This document shows, piece by piece, positions 13,223-21,188 of a stretch of 41,262 bases of DNA. The number at the start of each line of letters is the position of its first letter. The first letter of the stretch is position 1. Source of the stretch: Pseudoxanthomonas winnipegensis. Its GTDB lineage: Bacteria > Pseudomonadota > Gammaproteobacteria > Xanthomonadales > Xanthomonadaceae. The stretch lies in the NCBI RefSeq assembly GCF_004283755.1, contig NZ_SHMH01000015.1:1-41262 (forward strand). Direction: 5' to 3'. Made by a program: the position numbers and the translations under genes. The notes under the pieces are model-generated. The model was not told the DNA's origin. It saw only the letters and a list, made by a program, of their open reading frames with translations, and made no database searches.

Positions 13223-14233
13223 TTAGCGGCGGCGGATGGTGATGGCCTGCTTTGCGCCGACGCGCAGCTCGGCCCGGTCGAAAACGCGATCCACAATGTA
13301 GGTCGGGCCGGTGTTGCCGTCGGCCACGCCCTTGACGCGGTAGTTGACCATCAGCGGCTCGCCTTTCTCGATGATGAAAAGCGCGGGCGCATCCGTGGCG
13401 TTGAGCGACGCGGGCATGCGGATGTAGGTCTGCGCGCCATCATCGAACACCTGCACCGGCCGCCACGAATAGCTGCGCCGGCCGCTGATGTCGTAGTTGA
13501 AGTGCAGCGCTTCGGGCGAAGCGCCGACCGGCTCTACCGATTCACGCTTGGCCGCCGCCACCTGCTGTTTCTTCCAGGTGTCGAGCGGGTACTGCCACGA
13601 CACGCTGGGCATGCCCCAATCGGCGACGCTGCGCGCCGTCACGATGTAGGTGCGGCGGTTGGTGGCGATGAACAGGTCGTTGGTCAGGCCTGCATCGACC
13701 GCTTTCAGCACCAGGTGCGTTTGTTCGCCTTGTTCGGAACCGCTGGACGCCTGGCTAATCAGCCAGCGAACAGTGTCCGAGCCGTTGACTTCGGCGGTGA
13801 GCTGTTCGCCCGGCTGCAAGTCGATGACGGTCTGGCGGCCGGCACCGACGTAGATGGTGTAAAGCGCGCCGGGTTGGTAGTTAAACACCGTCTGGCCGCC
13901 GACGTTGGCGGTGCTTCGGCTGGTCGGCACCTGGCGCGCTTCGGCGACGTACTCGGCGACCTGGGCGCGCTGCTTGCTGTCGAAGTCGGCGCGGGCCTTG
14001 GCCACGCGAGGCGAGACGGTTTCGTAGCGCACCGGCGCGGGGACGTAGGCCGGCGCAGCAGGCGAGGCCGTGGCGGCGGGAGCCGCCGGCGTCGTCGCAG
14101 CGAGCGGTGCCGTGGCGGCCGGCGCGGGGTTGGTGTCGTTGAGCGCGGTCGTGATGGCGGGAACGGACGGCGTGGTCTGCGCATTGGCAACGCCGACGGT
14201 CAGCAGAAGCAGTAGGGCAATGTGCGTTTTCAT
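13223..14233 (-). CDS. virB9: VirB9/TrbG type IV secretion protein, 336 aa
   Basis: Outer-membrane core subunit. Signal peptide MKTHIALLLLLTVGVANA, then an Ala/Pro/Thr-rich linker (residues about 20-65). The VirB9/CagX fold follows: YTIYVGAGRQTVIDLQPGEQL, THLVLKAVDAGLTNDLFIATNRRTYIV, the middle HFNYDISGRRSYSWRPVQVFDDGAQTYIRMP and the ending NYRVKGVADGNTGPTYIVDRVFDRAELRVG. Start 14233 is chosen for the signal peptide and AAGGA at 11 bp; an ATG at 14242 is possible. Lies between virB8 and virB10 in one operon. Confidence 0.95.
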   Translation of the reverse strand: MKTHIALLLLLTVGVANAQTTPSVPAITTALNDTNPAPAATAPLAATTPAAPAATASPAAPAYVPAPVRYETVSPRVAKARADFDSKQRAQVAEYVAEARQVPTSRSTANVGGQTVFNYQPGALYTIYVGAGRQTVIDLQPGEQLTAEVNGSDTVRWLISQASSGSEQGEQTHLVLKAVDAGLTNDLFIATNRRTYIVTARSVADWGMPSVSWQYPLDTWKKQQVAAAKRESVEPVGASPEALHFNYDISGRRSYSWRPVQVFDDGAQTYIRMPASLNATDAPALFIIEKGEPLMVNYRVKGVADGNTGPTYIVDRVFDRAELRVGAKQAITIRRR

Positions 14234-14271
14234 GGTTTGCATAGTCCTTGCAATCGTAGGCGGAAAAAAAA

Positions 14272-14991
14272 TCACGGGGCGGTGCCGGCGCTGCCGATGT
14301 CGCGTTGCCAGTTGAAGTCGGTAATGAACAGGCCCAGCGGGTTGATGAGTTCGATCTTCGGGTCGGGCGTGCTCTGCTTGATGGTGAACGTGGCAGTCCA
14401 CGTCGCCTTGTCGTTGACCTGGCCTTGGTCAGTGAAGCTGGTTTCAAGCCAGCGAACCTGGTAGCTGTCGGCGGACACCGGCACCACGGAAGTCACTTGC
14501 GTGATGACGGTCTCGCGGCCGACCTTGCTCATGCTGGAACCGGGAACCCGCGCTTCCGCGTTGAGCTTGTTCGCCGATGCCGGGGTCATGAACGCATAGG
14601 CTTCATTCCATGCGGACTTGACCACCACCGGGTCGAGCGGCACGGTGCGGACAAGTTCAACCCAATGCTTGAGGAAGTAGCGGATTTCCGTCGCGCTGGG
14701 CGTGTAGTTCGGCGTGGCGTAGCCGACGGCCTGGGGGCTTCCGTCCACGTTGACGCGGGCAATAAGCGGCTTCGGCGGCGGCCGATTCGCGGCCGCGATC
14801 AGCCCGGCGGCCATGCCGACGGACAACACGAAGCCACCCACGGCGGCCCAGCGCCATGCGCGCTTGTCGCTCTCGGATTTTTCCAGCCGATCGTTCCAGC
14901 CTTTGCGGGCCGAATCGTGGTGCGGGGACATCGGCGGCGAGCTTGGACGCTGGCCGACGGGCGTTTGCAGTAAGTCCTTGGTGCTGCTCAT
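14272..14991 (-). CDS. virB8: VirB8/TrbF type IV secretion protein, 239 aa
   Basis: Bitopic inner-membrane assembly factor. A cytoplasmic N-terminus (residues 1-46), a transmembrane helix at 48-67 (WAAVGGFVLSVGMAAGLIAA) and a periplasmic VirB8 domain: YFLKHWVELVRTVPLDPVVVKSAWNEAYAFMTPASANKL, YQVRWLETSFTDQG, WTATFTIKQSTPDPKIELINPLGLFITDFNWQR. The NPLGLFI...FNW ending is typical of TrbF/VirB8. It is 6 bp downstream of virB6, leaving no room for a virB7 at its usual site. Confidence 0.95.
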   Translation of the reverse strand: MSSTKDLLQTPVGQRPSSPPMSPHHDSARKGWNDRLEKSESDKRAWRWAAVGGFVLSVGMAAGLIAAANRPPPKPLIARVNVDGSPQAVGYATPNYTPSATEIRYFLKHWVELVRTVPLDPVVVKSAWNEAYAFMTPASANKLNAEARVPGSSMSKVGRETVITQVTSVVPVSADSYQVRWLETSFTDQGQVNDKATWTATFTIKQSTPDPKIELINPLGLFITDFNWQRDIGSAGTAP

Positions 14992-14997
14992 GCGTGG

Positions 14998-16473
14998 TTA
15001 GCTCTCATCATTGGTGGGGCGAATCGAGGGGTTGCCGCTGCCGCCGCTGCTGGTGGACGTGGCTCCTTTAACCGCGGTGGTCGTCGCCTTTGCGACCGTC
15101 GCGGCGCTGTTGAACTTGCTCTTGCCGGCTTCCAGCCTTTCCGGCGAGGGCGCACCGGCGGCGGTTGGCGCGGGGCCACCGCTGCCGGCGGCCACGCCTT
15201 GCGACCAGGCTTCCTTGACGCCCGAGCCGGCGCTGGTGAGGGGTTGGGCGGCGATCTGGCCGGCCTGCTTCAAGCCGGCCGCTCCGTACTTGGCCGTGGC
15301 GGTTACGCCCTTATCGACGGCGGCCGCAGCCTGGCCGCCGTACTTGATCGCGGCTTGGCCCAGGCGGGAGTTCGCGGCGCGCTGTATGCCGGAAGCGACG
15401 GCTTGGCCGGTCTTGGTGGTGCTGGCCGACATCATGCCGGCCATGATTCCGCCGCGGACGCCGGGGTTGGACACGATGGAGCCGAGCGCAGCAGCGCCGG
15501 CGCCAGTGCTGCCGGCGGCGGCCGCGCTGCCCGCGCCGTGGATCTGTCCCGCTGCGGTGATGGTCTTGGCGGCGCTGGCCGCGCCCATCTTCCCGAGGGC
15601 AGCGGCACCGACGCCCGCGCCGAGTGCGGCGGCACCGGCACCGATGGCGACGCCTGCGGCGCTGCCGGCGGTGAGGGACGGCGAGCCGGACAACAAGCCG
15701 CCGGCGACGGCGGGCGCGTGGACGGCGATGATGGCCATGACGAAAGCGGATGCGGCCAGCAGCCAGGTGTCCATGAGCGGTGGCGCGGGTTGCAAGGCGA
15801 ACGTGTTTAGGACGCCGCCGTAAACTGCGATGATGAAACTGAGCACCATCAGCTTCACGCCTTGCGCGATGACCGCGCCGATGGCCTTCTCGGCGAGGAA
15901 CGATGTGTGGTTGCTTATGCCCCAAGGGACGAGGATCAGGCCGAGCACCGCGACCAGCGCGAACTCGATCTGCGTCAGCAGGCAGGTGATGGCGATGATG
16001 ACGAAGGCGACCAGCACGGACAGCTCGGCGATGGTGTACTGGATCACCACCGCGAACACGGCGATTTTCTGATACCACGGCCCATCTTGGATTCGCTTCA
16101 CTTCGTCCTCAATGGGCTTGATGACCACCATTGCCTGGTCGAGGATTTTGCTCGGGTCATTCACCAGCGGCGTCCCGCCGCCGCCAGCCATTGAGCCGAT
16201 CTGCGCGAGGCCTTGCGCGGTGCCCTGGGTGAGCGTCGGCCACGACGCCACCAGGAACGCGAAAAAGCCGATGCGCAGCAGCTTGCGCAGGAACGGCGCG
16301 GTGAAGTCCTCGCCTCGCACGGCCCAGAACAGCGCCGCGATGGCGATTTCCAGGGCCGCCAGCGTGCCGATGATCGCCTGGGCGCGGGGCGTGATGATCC
16401 CGAACCCATTGGCGAACACGTTCTGGAAGTTCTGCAACAGTTGTGTGAGGAAGCCGGTGGTGGTCGGGTCCAT
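14998..16473 (-). CDS. virB6: VirB6/TrbL type IV secretion protein, 491 aa
   Basis: Polytopic inner-membrane channel component. The first 270 residues hold at least five hydrophobic segments, including IIGTLAALEIAIAALFWAV, YTIAELSVLVAFVIIAITCLL, FALVAVLGLILVPWG and TWLLAASAFVMAIIAVHA. A TrbL-like Gly/Ala-rich cytoplasmic or periplasmic tail (about residues 280-491; many GAGAAALG units) follows and is likely disordered. AAGGA precedes ATG 16473. It follows the lipoprotein gene, in the same order as RP4 trbJ-trbK-trbL. Confidence 0.9.
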   Translation of the reverse strand: MDPTTTGFLTQLLQNFQNVFANGFGIITPRAQAIIGTLAALEIAIAALFWAVRGEDFTAPFLRKLLRIGFFAFLVASWPTLTQGTAQGLAQIGSMAGGGGTPLVNDPSKILDQAMVVIKPIEDEVKRIQDGPWYQKIAVFAVVIQYTIAELSVLVAFVIIAITCLLTQIEFALVAVLGLILVPWGISNHTSFLAEKAIGAVIAQGVKLMVLSFIIAVYGGVLNTFALQPAPPLMDTWLLAASAFVMAIIAVHAPAVAGGLLSGSPSLTAGSAAGVAIGAGAAALGAGVGAAALGKMGAASAAKTITAAGQIHGAGSAAAAGSTGAGAAALGSIVSNPGVRGGIMAGMMSASTTKTGQAVASGIQRAANSRLGQAAIKYGGQAAAAVDKGVTATAKYGAAGLKQAGQIAAQPLTSAGSGVKEAWSQGVAAGSGGPAPTAAGAPSPERLEAGKSKFNSAATVAKATTTAVKGATSTSSGGSGNPSIRPTNDES

Positions 16474-16485
16474 CGTGGGAAGTCC

Positions 16486-16944
16486 TTATTCGGTCTTGGG
16501 CGCGCTGCTGGGTTTGGCCGGCTCCGCGGCCGGCCACCATTCCGAAACCGGCTTGGCCGGTTCGGTGGTGGACGGGGCGTAGGCGTCGGTCTGCTTCGCT
16601 GGCTTGGCTGCGGCCGCCGGCGACGGGCATTGCTTCTGCGCCGGATCGCCGTAGGCGCGGTCGGTGTCCAGCCTGCTTTTCAGGTTGTCCGCGGCGCTGC
16701 GGCCGTAGGCGCTGTCGATGATGGCCCGGCACTCGTCATCGAACAGCAGCGCGCAGCCGCACTTGCTGGGGATCGACCCCGGCAAGGGCTTGGGTGCCTC
16801 GCAGGTGGCCGACGCCTCGCAAGGCTTGCCGGCGGCAACGGCCTGCTTGGCTTCTTCGACCTTGGCGGCGTCGGCTGGATGCTTGTTGCAGCCCGTGATG
16901 GCCGCAACAAGCACCACGACCAGGGCCAGGGTGCGGCCCTTCAC
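16486..16944 (-). CDS. Lipoprotein between virB5 and virB6 (TrbK/Eex or VirB7 analogue), 152 aa
   Basis: Signal peptide KGRTLALVVVLVAAITGC with a lipobox (AITG-C), so a lipid-anchored protein. The mature part has cysteines (KPCEASATCEAP, KCGCALLFDDEC) and a Pro/Ala-rich tail. By position it corresponds to TrbK of RP4, an entry-exclusion lipoprotein encoded between trbJ and trbL. Because no virB7 lies between virB6 and virB8, it might instead help anchor VirB9. GTG 16944 overlaps the virB5 stop as GTGA; a GTG at 16956 is also possible. The exclusion role is inference. Confidence 0.75.
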   Translation of the reverse strand: MKGRTLALVVVLVAAITGCNKHPADAAKVEEAKQAVAAGKPCEASATCEAPKPLPGSIPSKCGCALLFDDECRAIIDSAYGRSAADNLKSRLDTDRAYGDPAQKQCPSPAAAAKPAKQTDAYAPSTTEPAKPVSEWWPAAEPAKPSSAPKTE

Positions 16945-17726
16945 CACCAACCCCACACGCTGTTGGCGGCGGGCGCGCTGGACTTGTCGTAAGCCTTTCC
17001 GCCGCTGTAAGCGTTGTCGATGTTGCGCTGGGTAACGCGATCCCCTGCGATCTGGCGAGCCTGTTCCTCAAGGATCGCCTGATTCATCGCGGCGGTTTGC
17101 GCGTTGAGCTTCATCATTTCCTGCCCGACCAGCATGTTGATCTGATTGCCGGCCTGGGTGGCTTCCAGCGCGCCATTGGCGGCCTGCGAAGCCTGGCCCA
17201 GCGTGTTGAACTGCTGGTTGGTGCTGGCCAGCGAATCGAGCACTGCCGCGCCGCTGTAAAGCGCATCCTCCACGTTGTTCAGCCCTTGCGTGCGCCACTG
17301 GTCGGTCAGTTGCGAAAGCTGCTGGAACGTGGTGTCGCCGGTCACTTCCGGGAAGCGTTGGGCGAACATATCGCGGGTGTTCGCAAGGTTCGACATGCTG
17401 CCGCGAAGCTGGTTGATGCTCTGCTTGTAGGAATCGAACACCTGCTGGTACTGCCCGAAGATATTGGTCGGCAGCGAGGCGAGATTGCGGGCGTCGTTGG
17501 CGACTTGCTGGATTTGCAGGTTGAGCTGGTCGAGCTGGGTTTTGTATTGCTCCACCTGCTTGGCGTAGGCCGAGATTTCCTGAATCTGCTGCATCAACTG
17601 CGTGACCAGGTTGCTGCAATTGGCGCAGACGATGGCCTGCGCCGGCGGGGCGTACACGGCCGAGCCGCCGGCGAGGGCGATCCCGATGGCGAAGGTGAGT
17701 GCGGCGGTTGCGCTACGGACTTTCAT
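16941..17726 (-). CDS. virB5: VirB5/TrbJ type IV secretion protein, 261 aa
   Basis: Minor pilus component of the TrbJ type. A signal peptide (TAALTFAIGIALAGGSAVYAPPAQA) is followed by IVCANCSNLVTQLMQQIQEI, a Gln-rich coiled coil (AYAKQVEQYKTQLDQLNLQIQQV), the NLASLPTNIFGQYQQVFDSYKQSINQL region and long C-terminal helices (NMLVGQEMMKLNAQTAAMNQAILEEQARQ). The helical, glutamine-rich composition and the ANC-S motif after the signal are typical of TrbJ proteins. Between virB4 and the lipoprotein. Confidence 0.9.
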   Translation of the reverse strand: MKVRSATAALTFAIGIALAGGSAVYAPPAQAIVCANCSNLVTQLMQQIQEISAYAKQVEQYKTQLDQLNLQIQQVANDARNLASLPTNIFGQYQQVFDSYKQSINQLRGSMSNLANTRDMFAQRFPEVTGDTTFQQLSQLTDQWRTQGLNNVEDALYSGAAVLDSLASTNQQFNTLGQASQAANGALEATQAGNQINMLVGQEMMKLNAQTAAMNQAILEEQARQIAGDRVTQRNIDNAYSGGKAYDKSSAPAANSVWGWW

Positions 17727-17744
17727 GTTCGTTCTCCTTGATGG

Positions 17745-20312
17745 TTAGGCTGCTGCGGTGGTGTCGCGGGATGGTGCTGCGTTGCCGCCGTCCAATGAGC
17801 GCACGAAGTCGAGCGCCCATTGCAAGGGGGAGGCCGTCCGTTCGCCCGCCGGCTTGGTCAACTGCTCCTGATCGTGCTTGTTGACCAGGTGCGCGAGGTA
17901 GGCCTCGTTGAACTCGCGCGTGCCGGTGGTGTTCCTGCGGATGGCCAAGGCCTCCCGCTGGATTTCTTTGCCCGTTGCGCCGCAAATCGCCAGTGCGAGC
18001 GGCCCAAGGCCGAGCGAGAACAGGCGGTTGCCCTGCGGGCTGGTGAGGTAGTAGTCGCTTTTCGGCGTGCTGTTGGCGATGATGTCGAGCTGCTTATCGT
18101 TCAGGCCGAACATGCGATAGACGCCGGCGACTTCCTCGTTGCGGGCGCTCTTGTTCGGCAGGAATATCTTGGTCATGCACGCTTCGATCAGCGTGGGCAG
18201 AATCTTGGACTGCGCCACGTCGGCAAGGCTCTGCGTAGCGAACCACACGGCGACGTTGGCCTTGCGCAGCACCTTGAGCCATTCGCGGATTTTGGCCGAG
18301 AACGCCGGGTGGTCGAGGAACAGCCACGCCTCATCGAGGACTAGCATGCTCGGCCGCTTGGCGTCGAAGCGCTGTTCCAGCTTGTGGAACAGGTAGGACA
18401 GGACGGGCATGACCACCTGCGGGGTATTCATCAGTTCTTCCATCTCGAAAGCCAGCCAGCTACCGAGCGACACGTCATCGTGCGTGGCGTCCAGCAAGTG
18501 GCCGTGCGCGCCGTCCACGGTGAACGGATGCAAGGCCTGCTTGATGTCGGGGTCTTGCACCAGCACCGTGAACGCTGAAATGGTGCGCTGCTCGCGCGGG
18601 CCGACGGCCATTTCATTCAGGGCATCCCAAATGGCCCGCTTGCGCTGCGGGTTCATTTCGATGCCCTCGCCGATGATGATGTCGATGAGCCATTCCTGCG
18701 CCCAGGAGCGTTGAAGATCGTTGTCCACGTCAGCAAGCGGCTGGAAGGCCGGGCTGCCGACGCCGCCCAGGTCGTAGAACGTGCCGCCCACGTTGTCGGT
18801 CACGATGCGCGAGCTGCCGCCCTTATCGAAGATGTAAACCTGGGCGTCCTCGTAGCGCCGGAATTGCGCCTCTGCGGTGTTGAGGAATACCGACTTGCCC
18901 GCGCCGGTCGGCCCGACGATCAGGGTGTGGCCCACGTCGCCCACATAGGTGCTGAACCGGAACGGCGCGGTGCCGCCGGTGACCGCGAAGATATGCGCCG
19001 GCGAGTGGTTCAACCTGCTGTTGCCGGGGAACAAGTCGTTCTGGCAATAGACCGGCCCGGCCCACACGCCGGAGCTGGGCATCGCGTGAGCGAGGTTCAG
19101 CGTCGATACCATCGGCCGCCGGATGTTGTGCTGCGCATTGCCCGGCACCGCGCCCAGGAACGCATCAATGGCGTTGCCATCGCGGGCCTCGTCCACGGTG
19201 ACGAAGCCCAGGCCGTTGATTTCGCGCTCCACGGCGCGCAGCTTCGTTTCCAGCCGGCGCGGATCGCTGTCGAGCACGATCAACGATTGCGTGAAGTACC
19301 CGTAGCCGACCGCCTCGGCGGCGATCTCCTGCATCGCCGCGTTGGCGTCGGCGGCGTTGGCCAAGGCCTCGGGGTTTTCCAGCGCCGATTCGGACTTGCT
19401 CATCAGCTCCTTGAGGATGACCATGAACGACTTGCGGCCGCTGAACCACTCACGCTGGATTTTCTTCATTTCCTTGTCGGCGGTGGCCTTGTCCAGGGCG
19501 ACCCAACGGGTCACCCAGCGGAAGGCCATGCCGAGCCGGTTCAGGCGGTCGAGGATGCCGGGCGTGGTGTGCGTCGGGAACTGGCGCACGGTGATGACGC
19601 CCATGTAGTGCTTGCCCAGGCGCGGCTCCTTGCCCCCGATCAGGGGCGTGTCGGGCAGCACGCGGCAAAGCTCCTGCGACACGTCGCCCGGCACCACCGG
19701 GTGGCGCTTGGTGCTGATCGTGTCGTGCAGGTAGGTCAGCAGCTCGGAATCATCGAGCGCGTGGACTTCCGGCAGGATCGCGGTGAAGGCTTCCAGCAGG
19801 CGCGTGCGCTCCACCAGGAACTTGTCCAGCCAGTCGGTGATGGTCTGCCGGTCGCGGCTGGCCGCGTTCTTGCGCTGGCCGTCCGGGTCGGTGAAGAACC
19901 AGGCGCGGGCGGCGCTTTCGCTGGCCTTCGGTGGAAGCCAGCCGAGCGTGAAGTAGTAGTTCGTCTCGAAGTGCACGCCCGTCTCGGCGACCGACCGGCG
20001 TTCCTCGTCGATCATGTAGGTGATCGGATCGGGGAAGTTCTCGCCGCTGGGGTAGCTGGTGCTGGGGGTGCGTTGCGCGTCGATCTGGAAAAACCAACCG
20101 TCGCCGAGCCGGCGGAAAAGGTTGTTCATCTGCGCCGATACCGCGATCAGTTCGTACTTGGTCGCTGAATCGAGGTCGGGGCCGCGATACCGCAGCGTCG
20201 TGATGAGCGACGCATTGCGGTTGAGCACCACACCGGGGGCGACCAGGTACGCCCACGGCAGCAGGTCGCCGATGTCGGTGGGTTCGTTGCTGTATTTCGG
20301 AAGTCGCTGCAT
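17745..20312 (-). CDS. virB4: VirB4/TrbE type IV secretion ATPase, 855 aa
   Basis: The large ATPase that drives pilus assembly and substrate transfer. N-terminal CagE/TrbE/VirB domain (VTRWVALDKATADKEMKKIQREWFSG; DGNAIDAFLGAVPGNAQHNIRRP), then the ATPase: Walker A GPTGAGKS at 467-474 and Walker B LVLDEAWLFLDHP with D660-E661, followed by VWFATQSLADVAQS. The length is normal. GAAGG precedes ATG 20312. A palindromic GATCCGC-GCAT-GCGGATC element separates it from virB3. Confidence 0.97.
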   Translation of the reverse strand: MQRLPKYSNEPTDIGDLLPWAYLVAPGVVLNRNASLITTLRYRGPDLDSATKYELIAVSAQMNNLFRRLGDGWFFQIDAQRTPSTSYPSGENFPDPITYMIDEERRSVAETGVHFETNYYFTLGWLPPKASESAARAWFFTDPDGQRKNAASRDRQTITDWLDKFLVERTRLLEAFTAILPEVHALDDSELLTYLHDTISTKRHPVVPGDVSQELCRVLPDTPLIGGKEPRLGKHYMGVITVRQFPTHTTPGILDRLNRLGMAFRWVTRWVALDKATADKEMKKIQREWFSGRKSFMVILKELMSKSESALENPEALANAADANAAMQEIAAEAVGYGYFTQSLIVLDSDPRRLETKLRAVEREINGLGFVTVDEARDGNAIDAFLGAVPGNAQHNIRRPMVSTLNLAHAMPSSGVWAGPVYCQNDLFPGNSRLNHSPAHIFAVTGGTAPFRFSTYVGDVGHTLIVGPTGAGKSVFLNTAEAQFRRYEDAQVYIFDKGGSSRIVTDNVGGTFYDLGGVGSPAFQPLADVDNDLQRSWAQEWLIDIIIGEGIEMNPQRKRAIWDALNEMAVGPREQRTISAFTVLVQDPDIKQALHPFTVDGAHGHLLDATHDDVSLGSWLAFEMEELMNTPQVVMPVLSYLFHKLEQRFDAKRPSMLVLDEAWLFLDHPAFSAKIREWLKVLRKANVAVWFATQSLADVAQSKILPTLIEACMTKIFLPNKSARNEEVAGVYRMFGLNDKQLDIIANSTPKSDYYLTSPQGNRLFSLGLGPLALAICGATGKEIQREALAIRRNTTGTREFNEAYLAHLVNKHDQEQLTKPAGERTASPLQWALDFVRSLDGGNAAPSRDTTAAA

Positions 20313-20345
20313 GGGTTGGCCTTCGCTGGGGTGGTCGCCGGCGTC

Positions 20346-20363
20346 GATCCGCGCATGCGGATC
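20346..20363. repeat. Dispersed palindrome GATCCGC-GCAT-GCGGATC
   Basis: A perfect 7-bp stem with a GCAT loop, in the 69-bp gap between virB3 and virB4 and flanked by CGCCGGCG-like bases. The same core is in repeat R (308-323 and 12-27), so it is a small dispersed palindrome family on this plasmid. Confidence 0.7.
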
Positions 20364-20381
20364 CTCGCCGCCGTCTGTCCG

Positions 20382-20648
20382 CTATGCGCGGTAGTGGGTT
20401 TTCAGCCGCAAGGCGCGCTTCAACGCCTCCGGCCATTGGGTGTCGTATTTGGTGAGGACGACCAGGCCGACGTGGATCAGGATGTAGAGCGGGACGCTCC
20501 ACCACGATTGCAGGCCGAACACCAGGGCCGCGGCAATCGTGAACGCCACAATGGCTATGTCGCGGGGGATACCCGCGACAAGCCGGGGCGTGGAAAGCGC
20601 CCGATGGACTGGAACCTCGTAGCCTTCGGGGTTTCCGTTCTCGTCCAT
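20382..20648 (-). CDS. virB3: VirB3/TrbD type IV secretion protein, 88 aa
   Basis: Short inner-membrane protein. VPVHRALSTPRLVAGIPRDIAIVAFTIAAALVFGLQSWWSVPLYILIHVGLVVLTKYDTQWPEAL shows the VHRALxxPRLxAGxPR signature of VirB3 followed by two transmembrane segments (about 30-46 and 52-67). It starts 1 bp after the virB2 stop and precedes virB4, as in nearly all VirB operons. Confidence 0.93.
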   Translation of the reverse strand: MDENGNPEGYEVPVHRALSTPRLVAGIPRDIAIVAFTIAAALVFGLQSWWSVPLYILIHVGLVVLTKYDTQWPEALKRALRLKTHYRA

Positions 20649-20649
20649 G

Positions 20650-20964
20650 TCAGAACACCGCGCCGCCGCCGTAGCCGAGGAAGTTCAGGAAGAACGACGC
20701 GGCGGTGAAGGCGATGGACAGGCCGAGGCACACCATCAGCAGCTTGCGCATGCCGGAGCCGCCTTCGGAGAAGGCGATGCCCAGGCCGCAACCGACGATG
20801 GCGATGACGCCGATGGCCTTGGCGACCGGCCCGGTGATGCTGTTGAGGATTTGGTCGAGCCAGCCTTCCCACGGCATGCCGGAGCCGCCGGCGAAGGCGA
20901 CGGCCGGCACCAGCAGGCAGGCCAGTGTGAACAGTTGGAGCGTGCGAGTGTTGCGGAGCTTCAT
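20650..20964 (-). CDS. virB2: VirB2/TrbC major pilin, 104 aa
   Basis: Pilin precursor. A long signal sequence (MKLRNTRTLQLFTLACLLVPAVAFA, cleavage after AFA at 25) is followed by a mature protein with two hydrophobic helices: VAKAIGVIAIVGCGLGIAF and KLLMVCLGLSIAFTAASFFLNFLG. A short polar loop (SEGGSGMR) joins them. AAGGG precedes ATG 20964; a frame extending upstream lies in the operator region and is rejected. First gene of the virB2-virB10 operon. Confidence 0.92.
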   Translation of the reverse strand: MKLRNTRTLQLFTLACLLVPAVAFAGGSGMPWEGWLDQILNSITGPVAKAIGVIAIVGCGLGIAFSEGGSGMRKLLMVCLGLSIAFTAASFFLNFLGYGGGAVF

Positions 20965-21028
20965 CGTGGTATCCCTTGGAGTTGTCGGTGGCAATGTGAT
21001 TCTCGTCCCTGCGATTGGTTGCAAAAAC

Positions 21029-21080
21029 ATTGCACACCATCGCAGGCGCGAATCTAGCACGCCATTGCACACCGTGCAAT
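21029..21080 (-). promoter_or_regulatory. Operators upstream of the virB2-virB10 operon
   Basis: A half-site ATTGCACACC at 21029-21038 and a perfect palindrome ATTGCAC-ACC-GTGCAAT at 21064-21080 precede the pilin gene. Compared with 2048-2064 the half-sites face the other way, so one protein may bind as different dimers. This points to repression of pilus expression by the same regulator as the accessory operons. Confidence 0.7.
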
Positions 21081-21125
21081 GTGCTGCGAAACGCTGCCAC
21101 AACAAGGGATTTTGGCTTGAAGCCT

Positions 21126-21158
21126 TGTAGGACTTTTCCTACATCATGTGTAGGAAAA
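21126..21158. promoter_or_regulatory. Palindrome TTTTCCTACA-N5-TGTAGGAAAA with extra half-site
   Basis: Perfect 10-bp arms at 21134-21143 and 21149-21158 and a further TGTAGGA at 21126-21132, in the 224-bp gap between virB11 and virB2. In the minus direction it is followed by A rather than T, so it looks more like an operator than a terminator for virB11. Its partner is unknown. Confidence 0.5.
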
Positions 21159-21188
21159 CCCTCACTGGCCGCCGCGCCGGCGGGCGGG

